37,000 nucleotides of DNA from an uncultured Oscillospiraceae bacterium. GTDB taxonomy: Bacteria; Bacillota_A; Clostridia; Oscillospirales; Acutalibacteraceae. The stretch is taken from positions 1-37,000 of the forward strand of contig CAJUNS010000026.1 in NCBI GenBank assembly GCA_910587995.1, given 5' to 3'. A model generated the notes under the pieces. It saw only the letters and a list, made by a program, of their open reading frames with translations. It was not told the origin of the DNA and did not search any database. The position numbers were made by a program, and so were the translations under genes. Shown piece by piece: positions 15,990-24,213 of this stretch; the first letter of the stretch is position 1; every line of letters begins with the position of its first letter.

Positions 15990-16357
15990 TTCCCCTCCCG
16001 CACGGTAAACCTTACGCTGCCCTTGGCATTCTGGCCCTCCACCTGGACCCAGTAGCTGCCGGATTCCTCCACCTCCACCTCAATGTGGCCGGTGGCGGCG
16101 TCCAGGTCCTCATAAATGGGTTCGCCCCCCACAGGCTTAACGGTAACCCGCAGGGTCCCGGACTCGTTGACAATGTCGCCTAACACCACGTCTCCGGCCC
16201 GGAGCTTGAAGATCTCCTGGTCCAAGGTGTTTAGAACGCTGTATTCCATCTCCAAGCGGTTTTCGCCGCTGTCCCGTGTGCCGCCGTAAAAGGCGTGGCA
16301 GCCCCCCAGGGCCAGCAGAACCAGCAAAAGAGCCAAGACTTTACTTAGACGCTTCAT
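15986..16357 (-). CDS. Small lipoprotein of unknown function
   Basis: This 123-residue protein begins MKRLSKVLALLLVLLALGGC: a basic N-terminus, a hydrophobic stretch and a lipobox LGGC, so it should be lipidated and anchored on the outer face of the membrane. The mature part (about 100 residues) is predicted to be all-beta, with a later half (HIEVEVEESGSYWVQVEG) that resembles a small Ig-like or C2-like sandwich. I recognise no family. A start 7 codons upstream is possible, but AAAGGAG stands 8 nt before ATG 16357. It lies 13 bp after lepA and overlaps hemW by 4 bp, so it belongs to the lepA-hemW operon. Confidence 0.8.
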   Translation of the reverse strand: MKRLSKVLALLLVLLALGGCHAFYGGTRDSGENRLEMEYSVLNTLDQEIFKLRAGDVVLGDIVNESGTLRVTVKPVGGEPIYEDLDAATGHIEVEVEESGSYWVQVEGQNAKGSVRFTVREGK

Positions 16358-16370
16358 GCCGCTCTCTCCT

Positions 16371-18173
<1,803 letters not shown>

Positions 18174-18225
18174 AGCAGTAACTCCTTTTATAAAAGGGGA
18201 TGAGGGTGCCGGGTGGTTTTTCTAT

Positions 18226-18254
18226 ATTATAGCACGGAATGCGGCTGGACGCAA
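18226..18254 (-). promoter_or_regulatory. Promoter of lepA (extended -10)
   Basis: On the minus strand TTGCGT (18249-18254) and TATAAT (18226-18231) are 17 bp apart, with TG one base before the -10 box. The hairpin element copy B begins 14 bp upstream of the -35 box. Confidence 0.8.
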
Positions 18255-18268
18255 TGCTGGGAGCGGGA

Positions 18269-18350
18269 GGGAAGTGTCAGAGATAATCATCTGTGTTCCC
18301 CCGCCCGCAGGGCGGGGGAACACGAAAAGCTCTCCGAAACGGACACTCCC
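18269..18350 (+). mobile_element. MITE-like hairpin element, copy B (82 bp)
   Basis: Ends GGGAAGTGTC and GGACACTCCC are near-inverted repeats. The centre is the same perfect 14-bp stem as in copy A (GTGTTCCCCCGCCC, loop GCA). A 7-bp direct repeat AGCGGGA flanks it exactly (18262-18268 and 18351-18357). It lies between the divergent promoters of lepA and the isomerase-like gene. It has no coding capacity. Confidence 0.85.
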
Positions 18351-18429
18351 AGCGGGAGTAAGCTTGATTTGCGGGCCGGCCGGGGTTTTCATGATCTGGC
18401 CCGCGGGCTTTCCTCCCCGCGCAACCCTA

Positions 18430-18458
18430 TTGACCTTTTCCCCCTTTTGCGCTATCAT
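18430..18458 (+). promoter_or_regulatory. Sigma-A promoter of the isomerase-like gene
   Basis: TTGACC (18430-18435) and TATCAT (18453-18458) are 17 bp apart. The leader is about 35 nt and ends in AGGAGG. Confidence 0.75.
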
Positions 18459-18498
18459 TATATTTAGAAATATATTCCACTCACAGGAGGTAATCCCT

Positions 18499-19320
18499 AT
18501 GAAAACTCTGCCCGTTGCCGTGCAGGTCTATTCCGTCCGCGAGGACGCGGAAAAGGACTTTGCCGGCACTATGAAGAAGATTAAGGAGATCGGCTACGAT
18601 GGCGTGGAATTGGCCGGCCTGTACGGCCTCTCCCCCAGCGAGATCAAGGCCGCCATCCAGGAGGCCGGCCTGCAGGCGGTTTCCGCCCATGTGCCCTTCC
18701 AGGACCTGGTGGCGGACATGGAGGGCGTGGTCAGCCAGTATGAGGAAATCGGCGTCAAGTTCATCGCCATTCCCTACCTTATGGAAGAGGACCGCCCCGG
18801 CGGGGACAAGTTTGAGAAGAACGTGGGCCTCTTCCAGGAGATTGCCCAGGTCTGCAAGGCCCACGGCATCCAGACCCTTTACCACAACCACGACTTTGAG
18901 TTTATGAAGATGCCCGACGGCCGCTATGCCCTGGATTACATCTATGACACCATCCCGGCGGACCTGCTGCAGACCGAGGTGGACACCTGCTGGGTGAAGG
19001 TGGCGGGCGAGGACCCGGCGGCTTATGTGAAGAAGTACACGGGCCGCTCCCCTGTGGTGCATCTCAAGGACTTCTACAAGGAAGGCCAGCCCGGCAACAT
19101 GTATCAGCTGATTGGAACCGAGGTGGAGGAGCAGGAGAGCAAGGGTTTCTTCGAGTTCCGCCCTGTGGGCAGCGGCATGCAGGACTTCCCCCCCATTTTG
19201 GAGGCCGCCCTTGCGGCTGGCGCCCAGTGGGTGGTGGTGGAGCAGGACCAGTCCAACGGCCGCACTCCCATGGAAGCCATCACCATGAGCCGCGAGTACC
19301 TGAAAACCCTGGGCTGGTAA
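18499..19320 (+). CDS. Sugar phosphate isomerase/epimerase (xylose-isomerase-like TIM barrel)
   Basis: This 273-residue cytoplasmic TIM-barrel protein belongs to the AP-endonuclease-2/xylose-isomerase-like family. It begins VAVQVYSVREDAEKDF, the usual first strand. It continues with GYDGVELAGLYG, TLYHNHDFEF (metal-binding His), LLQTEVDTCWVKVAG (Asp), VVHLKDFY (His) and WVVVEQDQ (Glu): the metal ligands of an active isomerase or epimerase. The substrate is unknown; relatives act on inosose, tagatose or related sugars. AGGAGG stands 8 nt upstream of ATG 18499; the frame is open much further 5' through the hairpin element and lepA leader, which is not coding. It is monocistronic and ends in a strong terminator. 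Confidence 0.87.
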   Translation: MKTLPVAVQVYSVREDAEKDFAGTMKKIKEIGYDGVELAGLYGLSPSEIKAAIQEAGLQAVSAHVPFQDLVADMEGVVSQYEEIGVKFIAIPYLMEEDRPGGDKFEKNVGLFQEIAQVCKAHGIQTLYHNHDFEFMKMPDGRYALDYIYDTIPADLLQTEVDTCWVKVAGEDPAAYVKKYTGRSPVVHLKDFYKEGQPGNMYQLIGTEVEEQESKGFFEFRPVGSGMQDFPPILEAALAAGAQWVVVEQDQSNGRTPMEAITMSREYLKTLGW

Positions 19321-19372
19321 GCGGGACACGGCCAAGCTTCGCCCCGCCGAGGCGGCAGGCGCGTACATAACA

Positions 19373-19404
19373 AAAAGTGGAACGGCTGAGGCCGTTCCAC
19401 TTTT
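19373..19404. terminator. Bidirectional terminator between the isomerase-like gene and thiT
   Basis: AAAAGTGGAACGGC (19373-19386) pairs perfectly with GCCGTTCCACTTTT (19391-19404) around a 4-nt loop. It has T-rich sequence on the plus side and A5 on the other side, so it can stop both converging transcripts. Confidence 0.88.
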
Positions 19405-19482
19405 CTATTCTATTGCCGCCCGGCCAGCACGGGGGCTTTTGCTTGTAGGAATTCTTTATCCGGGGAAAGCTGGAAAAAACGG

Positions 19483-20097
19483 TCAGGCGGCGTTTGCCGG
19501 GGCCTCCGTGCCTTTTAGGATGAACTTCCCGGCAAACTGCATCAGCAGAAAGCCTACCGCGCAGTTTAAGAAGATGTCCGGCAGCATGTAGCTGCCGTTA
19601 TACACCAAGGAATAGAGGCAGGCCAGGGTTTGGCCGGGGAGGCCCGCCAGCACAGGGGAAAAGTTGGCGTCGGCGTACTCGCTCCACAGAATCCACCCGG
19701 AGAGAAAGGAGCAGAGATAGCGCAGCATTCCGGCAATGAAACAGCCCAGGGTGAAAGCGGCTGCGTGGCTTTTAAGCCTGCCCCGCAGCAGGCCGGCAAA
19801 GCCCAGCACGGTAAAGGCCAGCAGGTAGTCCAGCGCAATGGAGCCCGCTACCGTGGCGGCGCTGACGCCCTTTAGGGCGTCCAGGCCGAAGAGCAGCTGT
19901 AGGACGCTGAAGGTAAAGCCCGCCCCCAGGCCCCATTTCAGGCCGGAGCGGTAGGCAAAAACCATAACGGGCAGGCTGGCGCAGAGGTTGATGGAGCCTC
20001 CGTAGGGCAGGTGGAAGACCTTGATGAAGGTAAGCACAGTGCCCAGGGCGATGAGCAGCCCTGCCAGGGCCAGGTTTTCGGTGGTATGTTTTTTCAT
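19483..20097 (-). CDS. thiT: Thiamine transporter ThiT (ECF S component)
   Basis: This 204-residue membrane protein has about six hydrophobic segments, for example LALAGLLIALGTVLTFI, LLAFTVLGFAGLL and FLLMQFAGKFIL. The motif YNGSYMLPD near the end and the Trp-rich SGWILWSEYA match the thiamine-binding site region of ThiT. It would bind thiamine and work with a shared ECF energising module encoded elsewhere. The assignment is fixed by the TPP riboswitch directly upstream. ATG 20097 is chosen because AAGGAAG lies 8 nt before it and KKHTTENLALAG opens the first helix; the frame is open further 5' through the riboswitch terminator, which is not coding. Confidence 0.95.
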   Translation of the reverse strand: MKKHTTENLALAGLLIALGTVLTFIKVFHLPYGGSINLCASLPVMVFAYRSGLKWGLGAGFTFSVLQLLFGLDALKGVSAATVAGSIALDYLLAFTVLGFAGLLRGRLKSHAAAFTLGCFIAGMLRYLCSFLSGWILWSEYADANFSPVLAGLPGQTLACLYSLVYNGSYMLPDIFLNCAVGFLLMQFAGKFILKGTEAPANAA

Positions 20098-20127
20098 TGG
20101 GCGCACTTCCTTTTCACAATCGATTTG

Positions 20128-20167
20128 AAAAATGAAAAGCGCCGCCTGGACATCATCCAGACAGCGC
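20128..20167 (-). terminator. Riboswitch-controlled terminator in front of thiT
   Basis: On the minus strand, GCGCTGTCTGGA and TCCAGGCGGCGC (plus 20156-20167 and 20139-20150) form a 12-bp stem with two G-U pairs and a 5-nt loop, followed by TTTTCATTTTT. It sits between the TPP aptamer and the thiT ribosome binding site, as in a transcription-attenuating OFF switch. Confidence 0.85.
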
Positions 20168-20251
20168 AGAAGCAGCATTCCCGGCAGGGCGCGGCGGCGG
20201 AGCCTCTTCCCCGGCGGGGGCCCATTGGCGCACGCGCAAACCCAAGAAAAT

Positions 20252-20358
20252 GAAATGCTTCCTCCGTCGGTATTATCCGCATCAGGTTCTAGGGTTTAAG
20301 CTCGAAGCTCCTCTCAGCCGCGCCCGCCGGTGTGGCGAAGCGCTGGGCACCCCCGCTT
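20252..20358 (-). ncRNA. TPP riboswitch (thi box)
   Basis: Read on the minus strand, the aptamer has all the conserved TPP blocks in order: GGGGGTGCCC, GGCTGAGAGG, ACCCTAGAACCTGAT, GGATAATACC and GGAGGAAGC. Upstream is a consensus promoter; downstream are a terminator hairpin and thiT. Thiamine pyrophosphate binding should favour termination and lower transporter expression. Confidence 0.97.
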
Positions 20359-20374
20359 TTCACTTTTCCAGCTT

Positions 20375-20403
20375 ATTGTAGCGGGTTCGGGGCGGTTTGT
20401 CAA
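20375..20403 (-). promoter_or_regulatory. Sigma-A promoter of the TPP riboswitch-thiT transcript
   Basis: On the minus strand TTGACA (20398-20403) and TACAAT (20375-20380) are 17 bp apart. The predicted start lies a few bases before the aptamer. Confidence 0.85.
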
Positions 20404-20477
20404 GTTTTTTGTAAAACAGGCGGCGCGGACCGCCCTGCGCGCTTGGGCCCGCCTCCGCTTCCCGCACAAATTCCCGG

Positions 20478-20506
20478 TTGCTTTTTCCAGCAAATTGGGT
20501 TATAAT
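20478..20506 (+). promoter_or_regulatory. Sigma-A promoter of fba
   Basis: TTGCTT (20478-20483) and TATAAT (20501-20506) are 17 bp apart, giving a leader of about 55 nt with GGAGGG before the ATG. Confidence 0.8.
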
Positions 20507-20566
20507 AATGGAAAGCGCGCCGGGACCGCCCCGGCATGAGAAAAATAAAACCGGAGGGAATTCGCT

Positions 20567-21430
20567 ATGTTAGTTTCGGCTCAAGAAATGCTCACCAAAG
20601 CCAAGGCCGGCAAGTACGCGGTCGGCCAGTTCAACATCAACAATATGGAGTGGACCAAGGCCATCCTTCTCACGGCCCAGGAGAATAACTCCCCTGTCAT
20701 CCTCGGCGTGTCCGAGGGCGCGGGCAAGTACATGTGCGGCTACAACACCGTCTCCGCCATGGTCAAGGCCATGATCGACACCTTCCACATTACCGTGCCC
20801 GTGGCCCTGCACCTGGACCACGGCAGCTATGAGGGCGCCTTGAAAGCCATGGAGGACGGTTTCTCCTCCGTTATGTTCGACGGTTCCCACTACCCCATTG
20901 ACGAGAACATTGAGAAGACCAAGGAGATCATCCGCATTGCCGGCGAGAAGGGCATCTCCGTGGAGGCCGAGGTGGGTGCCATTGGCGGCGAGGAAGACGG
21001 CGTTGTGGGCAGCGGCGAAGTGGCTGATCCCGACGAGTGCAAGATGATTGCCGACTTGGGCGTGACCATGCTGGCCGCTGGCATTGGCAACATCCACGGC
21101 GTTTACCCCGAGAACTGGACCGGCCTGAACTTTGAGGTGCTGGAGAAGATTCAGGAGAAGACCGGCGCTATGCCCCTGGTGCTCCACGGCGGCACGGGCA
21201 TTCCCGAGGAGATGGTGAAGAAGGCCATCAGCCTGGGCGTCTCCAAGGTGAACGTGAACACCGAGTGCCAGCTCTCCTTCGCGGCGGCGACCCGCAAGTA
21301 CATTGAGGAGGGCAAGGACCAGCAGGGCAAGGGCTTCGACCCCCGCAAGCTGCTGGCCCCCGGCTTCGAGGCCATTAAGGCCACGGTGAAGGAAAAGATG
21401 GAGCTCTTCGGCTCCGTAGGCAAGGCCTAA
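20567..21430 (+). CDS. fba: Fructose-bisphosphate aldolase, class II
   Basis: This 287-residue zinc aldolase interconverts fructose 1,6-bisphosphate with glyceraldehyde 3-phosphate and dihydroxyacetone phosphate in glycolysis and gluconeogenesis. It shows the class II metal site: ALHLDHGSYE (catalytic Asp and first Zn His), EVGAIGGEEDGVVG, GIGNIHGVYP (second His) and LVLHGGTGIP (third His). VNVNTECQLSFAAATRKY is the phosphate-binding end of the barrel. The length matches the shorter FbaA/GatY-type group, so tagatose-bisphosphate aldolase is a possible alternative. It has its own promoter and terminator, and its codon use is highly biased (GCC, GGC, AAG), as expected of a strongly expressed gene. 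Confidence 0.93.
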   Translation: MLVSAQEMLTKAKAGKYAVGQFNINNMEWTKAILLTAQENNSPVILGVSEGAGKYMCGYNTVSAMVKAMIDTFHITVPVALHLDHGSYEGALKAMEDGFSSVMFDGSHYPIDENIEKTKEIIRIAGEKGISVEAEVGAIGGEEDGVVGSGEVADPDECKMIADLGVTMLAAGIGNIHGVYPENWTGLNFEVLEKIQEKTGAMPLVLHGGTGIPEEMVKKAISLGVSKVNVNTECQLSFAAATRKYIEEGKDQQGKGFDPRKLLAPGFEAIKATVKEKMELFGSVGKA

Positions 21431-21446
21431 GGTTAAAAAGCGGTTG

Positions 21447-21479
21447 GGACGGTTTCCACACGGAGCCGTCCTTTATTTT
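21447..21479 (+). terminator. Terminator of fba
   Basis: GGACGG (21447-21452) pairs with CCGTCC (21466-21471), extended by wobble pairs, then TTTATTTTG. It lies 16 bp after the fba stop. Confidence 0.8.
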
Positions 21480-21511
21480 GTGAACTTTTTCCCCAAGCGC
21501 CATTTTCCGGC

Positions 21512-21540
21512 TTTACAAAGGCGGGGTTTTCATGTACAAT
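21512..21540 (+). promoter_or_regulatory. Promoter of the pyrH unit
   Basis: TTTACA (21512-21517) and TACAAT (21535-21540) are 17 bp apart. The predicted start near 21547 is upstream of the small Cys-rich gene. Confidence 0.7.
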
Positions 21541-21578
21541 TGGTACAAGTGAAACTGGAAGAAGGCGGAAAGGGGGGA

Positions 21579-21753
21579 GTGAATCCTAGAATAAAAAGCT
21601 TTTGCGGCATAGACTGCGGCGCCTGCCCCATGGGGGAGGACTGCGCCGGATGTGTGGACGCCGGAGGCAGGCCCTCCGCTGGTATGCGAGTATGAAGAGG
21701 GTGGTTCAGACGCGGAAATTATCATCTTTAAGAAACGGAGTGTGGCGAAATGA
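21579..21753 (+). pseudogene. Small Cys-rich protein gene with an apparent frameshift
   Basis: A GTG codon 21579, just after AAAGGGGGG, opens a frame whose product contains FCGIDCGACPMGEDCAGC: five cysteines in a C-x3-C-x2-C-x5-C-x2-C pattern, probably a metal- or cluster-binding knuckle. That frame stops at 21695. The +1 frame is open from 21613 and reads LVCEYEEGG then AEIIIFKKRSVAK, ending at 21753 in an ATGA overlap with pyrH. A single-base shift anywhere between 21613 and 21695 would join them into a protein of about 57 residues, so a one-base insertion (or, less likely, recoding) is suspected. The pattern recalls DUF3795-like Cys-rich proteins, but I do not firmly recognise the family. 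Confidence 0.5.
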
Positions 21754-22454
21754 CCCCAAAATACAAGCGGGTGCTTTTAAAGCTTAGCGGCGAGGCCCTG
21801 GCCGGGCAGGCTGGGCATGGCATCGACTTTGACACGGTGATGGACATTTGCAAGCCGGTGAAGGCTCTGGCGGACCTGGGCGTGCAGGTGGCTGTTGTGG
21901 TAGGCGGCGGCAACTTTTGGCGGGGCCGCAGCAGCGGAAAGATGGACCGGACCCGGGCGGACCACATGGGCATGCTGGCCACGGTGATCAACGCCCTGGG
22001 CGTGGCGGACGGTTTGGAGCAGCTGGGGCTTTCCGTGCGGGTGCAGACCGCCATCGCCATGCAGGAGCTGGCCGAGCCCTACATCCGCAACCGGGCGGTG
22101 CGGCACCTGGAAAAGGGCCGGGTGGTGGTCTTTGGCTGCGGCACGGGCAACCCCTTTTTCTCCACAGACACAGGCGCGGCCCTGCGGGCGGCGGAAATTG
22201 AGGCGGATGTGATTCTCAAGGCCACTATGGTAGACGGCGTGTACGACAGCGACCCCAAGAAGAACCCGGAGGCCAAACGCTTTGACGAGCTGTCCTTTAT
22301 GGACGTGCTGAAGAACAATCTGGCGGTGATGGACATGACAGCGGCCTCGTTCTGCCAGGACCGGGGGATTCCCTGGCTGGTGTTCAGCATGGAGGACCCG
22401 GAAAACATTGTGCGGGCGGTCTGCGGCGAGAAGATTGGCACGCTGGTAAAGTAG
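21750..22454 (+). CDS. pyrH: Uridylate (UMP) kinase
   Basis: This 234-residue hexameric kinase of the amino-acid-kinase fold phosphorylates UMP to UDP for RNA, DNA and UDP-sugar synthesis. It shows KRVLLKLSGEALAG, VVVGGGNFWRGR, the UMP-binding TRADHMGMLATVINAL, GCGTGNPFFSTDTGAALRA and KATMVDGVYDSDP, all typical of PyrH. The CGGAG box lies about 9 nt upstream. It opens the Clostridial pyrH-frr-uppS-cdsA-dxr-rseP-ispG cluster. Its TAG stop codon straddles the left junction of an inserted element: the T and A are the target duplication and the G is the element's first base. Confidence 0.96.
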   Translation: MTPKYKRVLLKLSGEALAGQAGHGIDFDTVMDICKPVKALADLGVQVAVVVGGGNFWRGRSSGKMDRTRADHMGMLATVINALGVADGLEQLGLSVRVQTAIAMQELAEPYIRNRAVRHLEKGRVVVFGCGTGNPFFSTDTGAALRAAEIEADVILKATMVDGVYDSDPKKNPEAKRFDELSFMDVLKNNLAVMDMTAASFCQDRGIPWLVFSMEDPENIVRAVCGEKIGTLVK

Positions 22455-22609
22455 GGCTTGTTTGAAAAACCGCAAACACCGTCTTTTTGCCCCAAAGGGG
22501 CGGTTTCTGTGTTGGAAATCCTCGAACAGTATTTCTTGCGGTTTCCGCCTGGAAACCGCTCCCTTTGGAACAAAAATTCCGGCGCTTCCTCTCTGTTTCA
22601 AACAAGCCC
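22454..22609. mobile_element. MITE-like element at TA (156 bp, 14-bp terminal inverted repeats)
   Basis: The left end GGGCTTGTTTGAAA (22454-22467) is the exact reverse complement of the right end TTTCAAACAAGCCC (22596-22609). TA flanks both sides (22452-22453 and 22610-22611), which fits target duplication at TA. The interior is non-coding, with palindromes such as GCGGTTTCC-gcct-GGAAACCGC and GCCCC-aaa-GGGGC. It separates pyrH from frr, which are normally adjacent. TA target choice points to the IS630/Tc1-mariner type (inference). Confidence 0.85.
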
Positions 22610-22687
22610 TAGGCAAAGGCAGACAAACAGCGGGGCCCCCGCCCTGGCTGTGAGGAAGAATGAAACGTAAATAGCCGCCCTATGGTA

Positions 22688-22696
22688 TGATATAAT
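22688..22696 (+). promoter_or_regulatory. Extended -10 promoter in front of frr
   Basis: TGATATAAT (22688-22696) is a perfect extended -10 box with no good -35. It lies between the inserted element and frr, so frr can be transcribed independently of pyrH. Confidence 0.6.
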
Positions 22697-22723
22697 AATT
22701 TTAACCGAAAGGATGCTGACATC

Positions 22724-23287
22724 ATGGCAGAAATGAAAGACGTCTTTGAAAAAGCCGAACACAAAATGAAAAAGGCCGTTTCCCATCTGGAGGAGGAGTA
22801 CGCCGCCATCCGTGCCGGCCGGGCCAACCCCGCTGTGCTGGACCGGATCCTGGTCAATTATTACGACACCCCCACCCCCATCAACCAGTTGGCGGCGGTG
22901 GCTGTCAGCGAGGCCCGGGTGCTCACCATTCAGCCCTGGGACGCCTCGGTGCTCAAGCTCATTGAAAAGGCCATTCAGACCTCGGACCTGGGTGTGAACC
23001 CGCAAAACGACGGCAAGGTCATCCGGCTGATCTTCCCCCCGCTGAACGAGGAGCGCCGCCGGGAGCTGGTAAAGGAGACCAGCAAGCTGGCCGAAGAGGC
23101 GAAGGTGGCCGTGCGGTCCATCCGCCGGGACGCCATTGAGAAGCTGAAGGATATGAAGAAAAAGTCCGAAATCACCGAGGACGACCTGAAGCAGGCGGAG
23201 AAGAAGGCCCAGGACTTAACGGACAAGTATGTAAAGAATACAGAGGCCTGCGCCGCCGCCAAGGAAAAAGAGATCCTGGAGATCTAG
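22724..23287 (+). CDS. frr: Ribosome recycling factor
   Basis: This 187-residue protein of the RRF family splits post-termination ribosomes together with EF-G. The typical three-helix-bundle residues are present: EEYAAIRAGRANPAVLDRI, YYDTPTPINQLAAV, PWDASVLKLIEKAIQTSDLG, IRLIFPPLNEERRRELVK and the Lys/Glu-rich C-terminal helix. The length is normal (about 185). AAAGGA lies about 10 nt before the ATG. It follows pyrH at a larger distance than usual because of the inserted element, and uppS starts 3 bp after its stop. Confidence 0.97.
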   Translation: MAEMKDVFEKAEHKMKKAVSHLEEEYAAIRAGRANPAVLDRILVNYYDTPTPINQLAAVAVSEARVLTIQPWDASVLKLIEKAIQTSDLGVNPQNDGKVIRLIFPPLNEERRRELVKETSKLAEEAKVAVRSIRRDAIEKLKDMKKKSEITEDDLKQAEKKAQDLTDKYVKNTEACAAAKEKEILEI

Positions 23288-23290
23288 CCC

Positions 23291-23998
23291 ATGGCAGAGA
23301 GCATGTTGCCCGCCCATGTGGGCATTATTATGGATGGCAACGGGCGCTGGGCCAAAAAGCGTTTGCAGCCCCGCACGCTGGGCCACCGGGCCGGGGCCCA
23401 GAATTTTCGGACCATTACCCGCTACGCCTCGAAACTTGGGATAAAATATCTGACGGTTTATGCCTTTTCCACCGAGAACTGGTCCCGCCCGGCGGAGGAG
23501 GTAGGGGCGTTGCTGCGCCTGTTTAAAGACTACCTGGAAGAGGCCCTGCGGGACTTTATGGAAGAGAATATCCGGGTGCGCTTCATCGGTGATGTGAGCG
23601 CCTTTCCCCAGGAGCTGCGGAAGCTCATCGCCGAGGTGGAGGAGGCCAGCGCCCCCAAGACCGGCATGGTGCTGAACTTAGCCATGAACTACGGGGGCCG
23701 GGCGGAAATTCTGCGGGGGGCCAGGGCCTTTGCCGCGGATGTGCGGGCGGGCCTCTGCCAGCCGGAGGATTTGACGGAAGAGCGCTTTGACCGCTACCTG
23801 TACACCGCCGGACAGCCCGCCCCGGATTTGATCATCCGGCCCAGCGGGGAGCAGCGGGTGTCGAACTTCCTTTTGTGGCAGTGCGCCTACGCGGAGTTCG
23901 TCTATTTCGACATCCTCTGGCCGGACTTTAAGCCCCAGGACCTGGACCGGGCCCTGGAGATTTACCGCTCCCGGCAGCGGCGGTTTGGGGGCGTGTGA
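23291..23998 (+). CDS. uppS: Undecaprenyl diphosphate synthase (cis-prenyltransferase)
   Basis: This 235-residue enzyme elongates farnesyl diphosphate to the C55 carrier of peptidoglycan precursors. It shows HVGIIMDGNGRWAKKR (catalytic Asp), GHRAGAQ, LTVYAFSTENWSRP, LNLAMNYGGRAEI, and the C-terminal signature SGEQRVSNFLLWQCAYAEF. The usual RTSGEQR reads RPSGEQR here, a substitution next to the active-site arginine. A GGAG box lies inside the end of frr. MLPAHVGIIMDGNG, four codons in, is an alternative start. It is probably cotranscribed with frr. Confidence 0.95.
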   Translation: MAESMLPAHVGIIMDGNGRWAKKRLQPRTLGHRAGAQNFRTITRYASKLGIKYLTVYAFSTENWSRPAEEVGALLRLFKDYLEEALRDFMEENIRVRFIGDVSAFPQELRKLIAEVEEASAPKTGMVLNLAMNYGGRAEILRGARAFAADVRAGLCQPEDLTEERFDRYLYTAGQPAPDLIIRPSGEQRVSNFLLWQCAYAEFVYFDILWPDFKPQDLDRALEIYRSRQRRFGGV

Positions 23999-24213
23999 CA
24001 GTGCGAGGCCAGCCTGGACGAGCCCTGCGGCGCGGCGGCGGTAAAGTCGAGGGAGTTTCTCTAGGAAGAAATTTCAGCAAGTCGCATAGCGGGCCGGACC
24101 GCCGGCGGGCAGGCGCGCCTTTCCCGCCGGGGGCCCTTTGATGCGGCGCCAAAAGGCACTTTTCCCACATCCCTGATGATTACTTCAAAAAAGCAGCAAG
24201 AAAGGCAGACGAC
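23999..24213. other. GC-rich spacer with a long hairpin between uppS and cdsA
   Basis: I see no gene in these 215 bases. They contain a strong hairpin: GGGCC (24091-24095) with GGCCC (24132-24136) outside, and CCGGCGGG (24102-24109) with CCCGCCGG (24123-24130) inside, followed only by TTT. It may be a weak terminator or part of a repeat. In other Clostridia cdsA usually follows uppS closely. Confidence 0.5.
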
